From Avidehalobacter sp964569265 (lineage in GTDB: Bacteria; Bacillota; Dehalobacteriia; UBA4068; UBA4997): DNA of 21,955 nucleotides. A model generated the notes under the pieces. It was not told where the DNA came from. It was given only the letters and a program-made list of their open reading frames with translations, and made no database searches. Below are positions 21,911 to 21,955 of the stretch, in pieces. Position numbers and translations under genes: made by a program. Numbering within the stretch: the first letter of the stretch is position 1; each line of letters starts with the position of its first letter. The stretch covers positions 1-21,955 of the forward strand of contig CAZMTO010000027.1 of NCBI GenBank assembly GCA_964569265.1. Reading direction: 5' to 3'.

Positions 21911-21955
21911 AGAACCATCGTTCACATTCGAGGTGTGTGGGCGGTGGTTCTTTTT
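21911..21955 (+). terminator. Terminator after tuf
   Basis: AGAACCATCG (21911-21920) pairs with CGGTGGTTCT (21942-21951, one G-U); inner CACA/TGTG; followed by a T-run at the window end. Confidence 0.85.

Overview
The window reads as chromosomal DNA of a mid-GC member of the Bacillota, most likely a Negativicutes/Acidaminococcaceae-type gut anaerobe. The evidence is Gram-positive-style ribosome binding sites, TTGACA/TATAAT promoters, intrinsic terminators, a class 1B PyrK-PyrD pair, a Veg-like protein, rpsU and MtaB. The genus is an inference; no marker here settles it.

Layout. 1-580: the 3' end of a 23S rRNA gene, a 5S rRNA gene and the rrn terminator. 690-2464: four small plus-strand genes (PNPOx-like flavoprotein, alpha/beta hydrolase, SdpI-domain membrane protein, DUF3592-like protein). 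2465-3106: two minus-strand small genes, Veg-like and a conserved unknown, each with its own terminator. 3384-4184: proB. 4269-5201: a minus-strand GNAT plus exported-protein pair. 5264-7194: an OmpR-type two-component system with overlapping genes. 7221-11269: a YtrA-type GntR regulator, ABC ATPase and large permease, preceded by a strong promoter, an operator-like cluster and an unusually long GU-rich, structured leader ending in a terminator. 11268-11434: a palindromic repeat element. 11509-12354: degV (minus). 12616-13266: an unknown membrane protein. 13385-13560: a candidate stand-alone structured RNA. 13637-14389: rsmE, whose stop codon lies in a tandem palindromic repeat (14372-14660). 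14726-16822: mtaB, a HIT protein and rpsU. 16951-18664: pyrK-pyrD. 18924-20342: an SLC13-type anion permease (minus). 20595-21797: tuf, followed by a structured segment and a terminator.

Most genes are housekeeping: translation and tRNA/rRNA modification (rRNA, rsmE, mtaB, rpsU, tuf), pyrimidine synthesis (pyrKD) and proline synthesis (proB). Two apparent sensing/transport units interrupt them: the two-component system and the GntR-ABC operon. The least explained content is non-coding: the GntR-ABC leader, the possible RNA gene upstream of rsmE, the family of extragenic palindromes, and the folded region behind tuf. No tRNA genes, CRISPR arrays, transposases or phage genes were seen.
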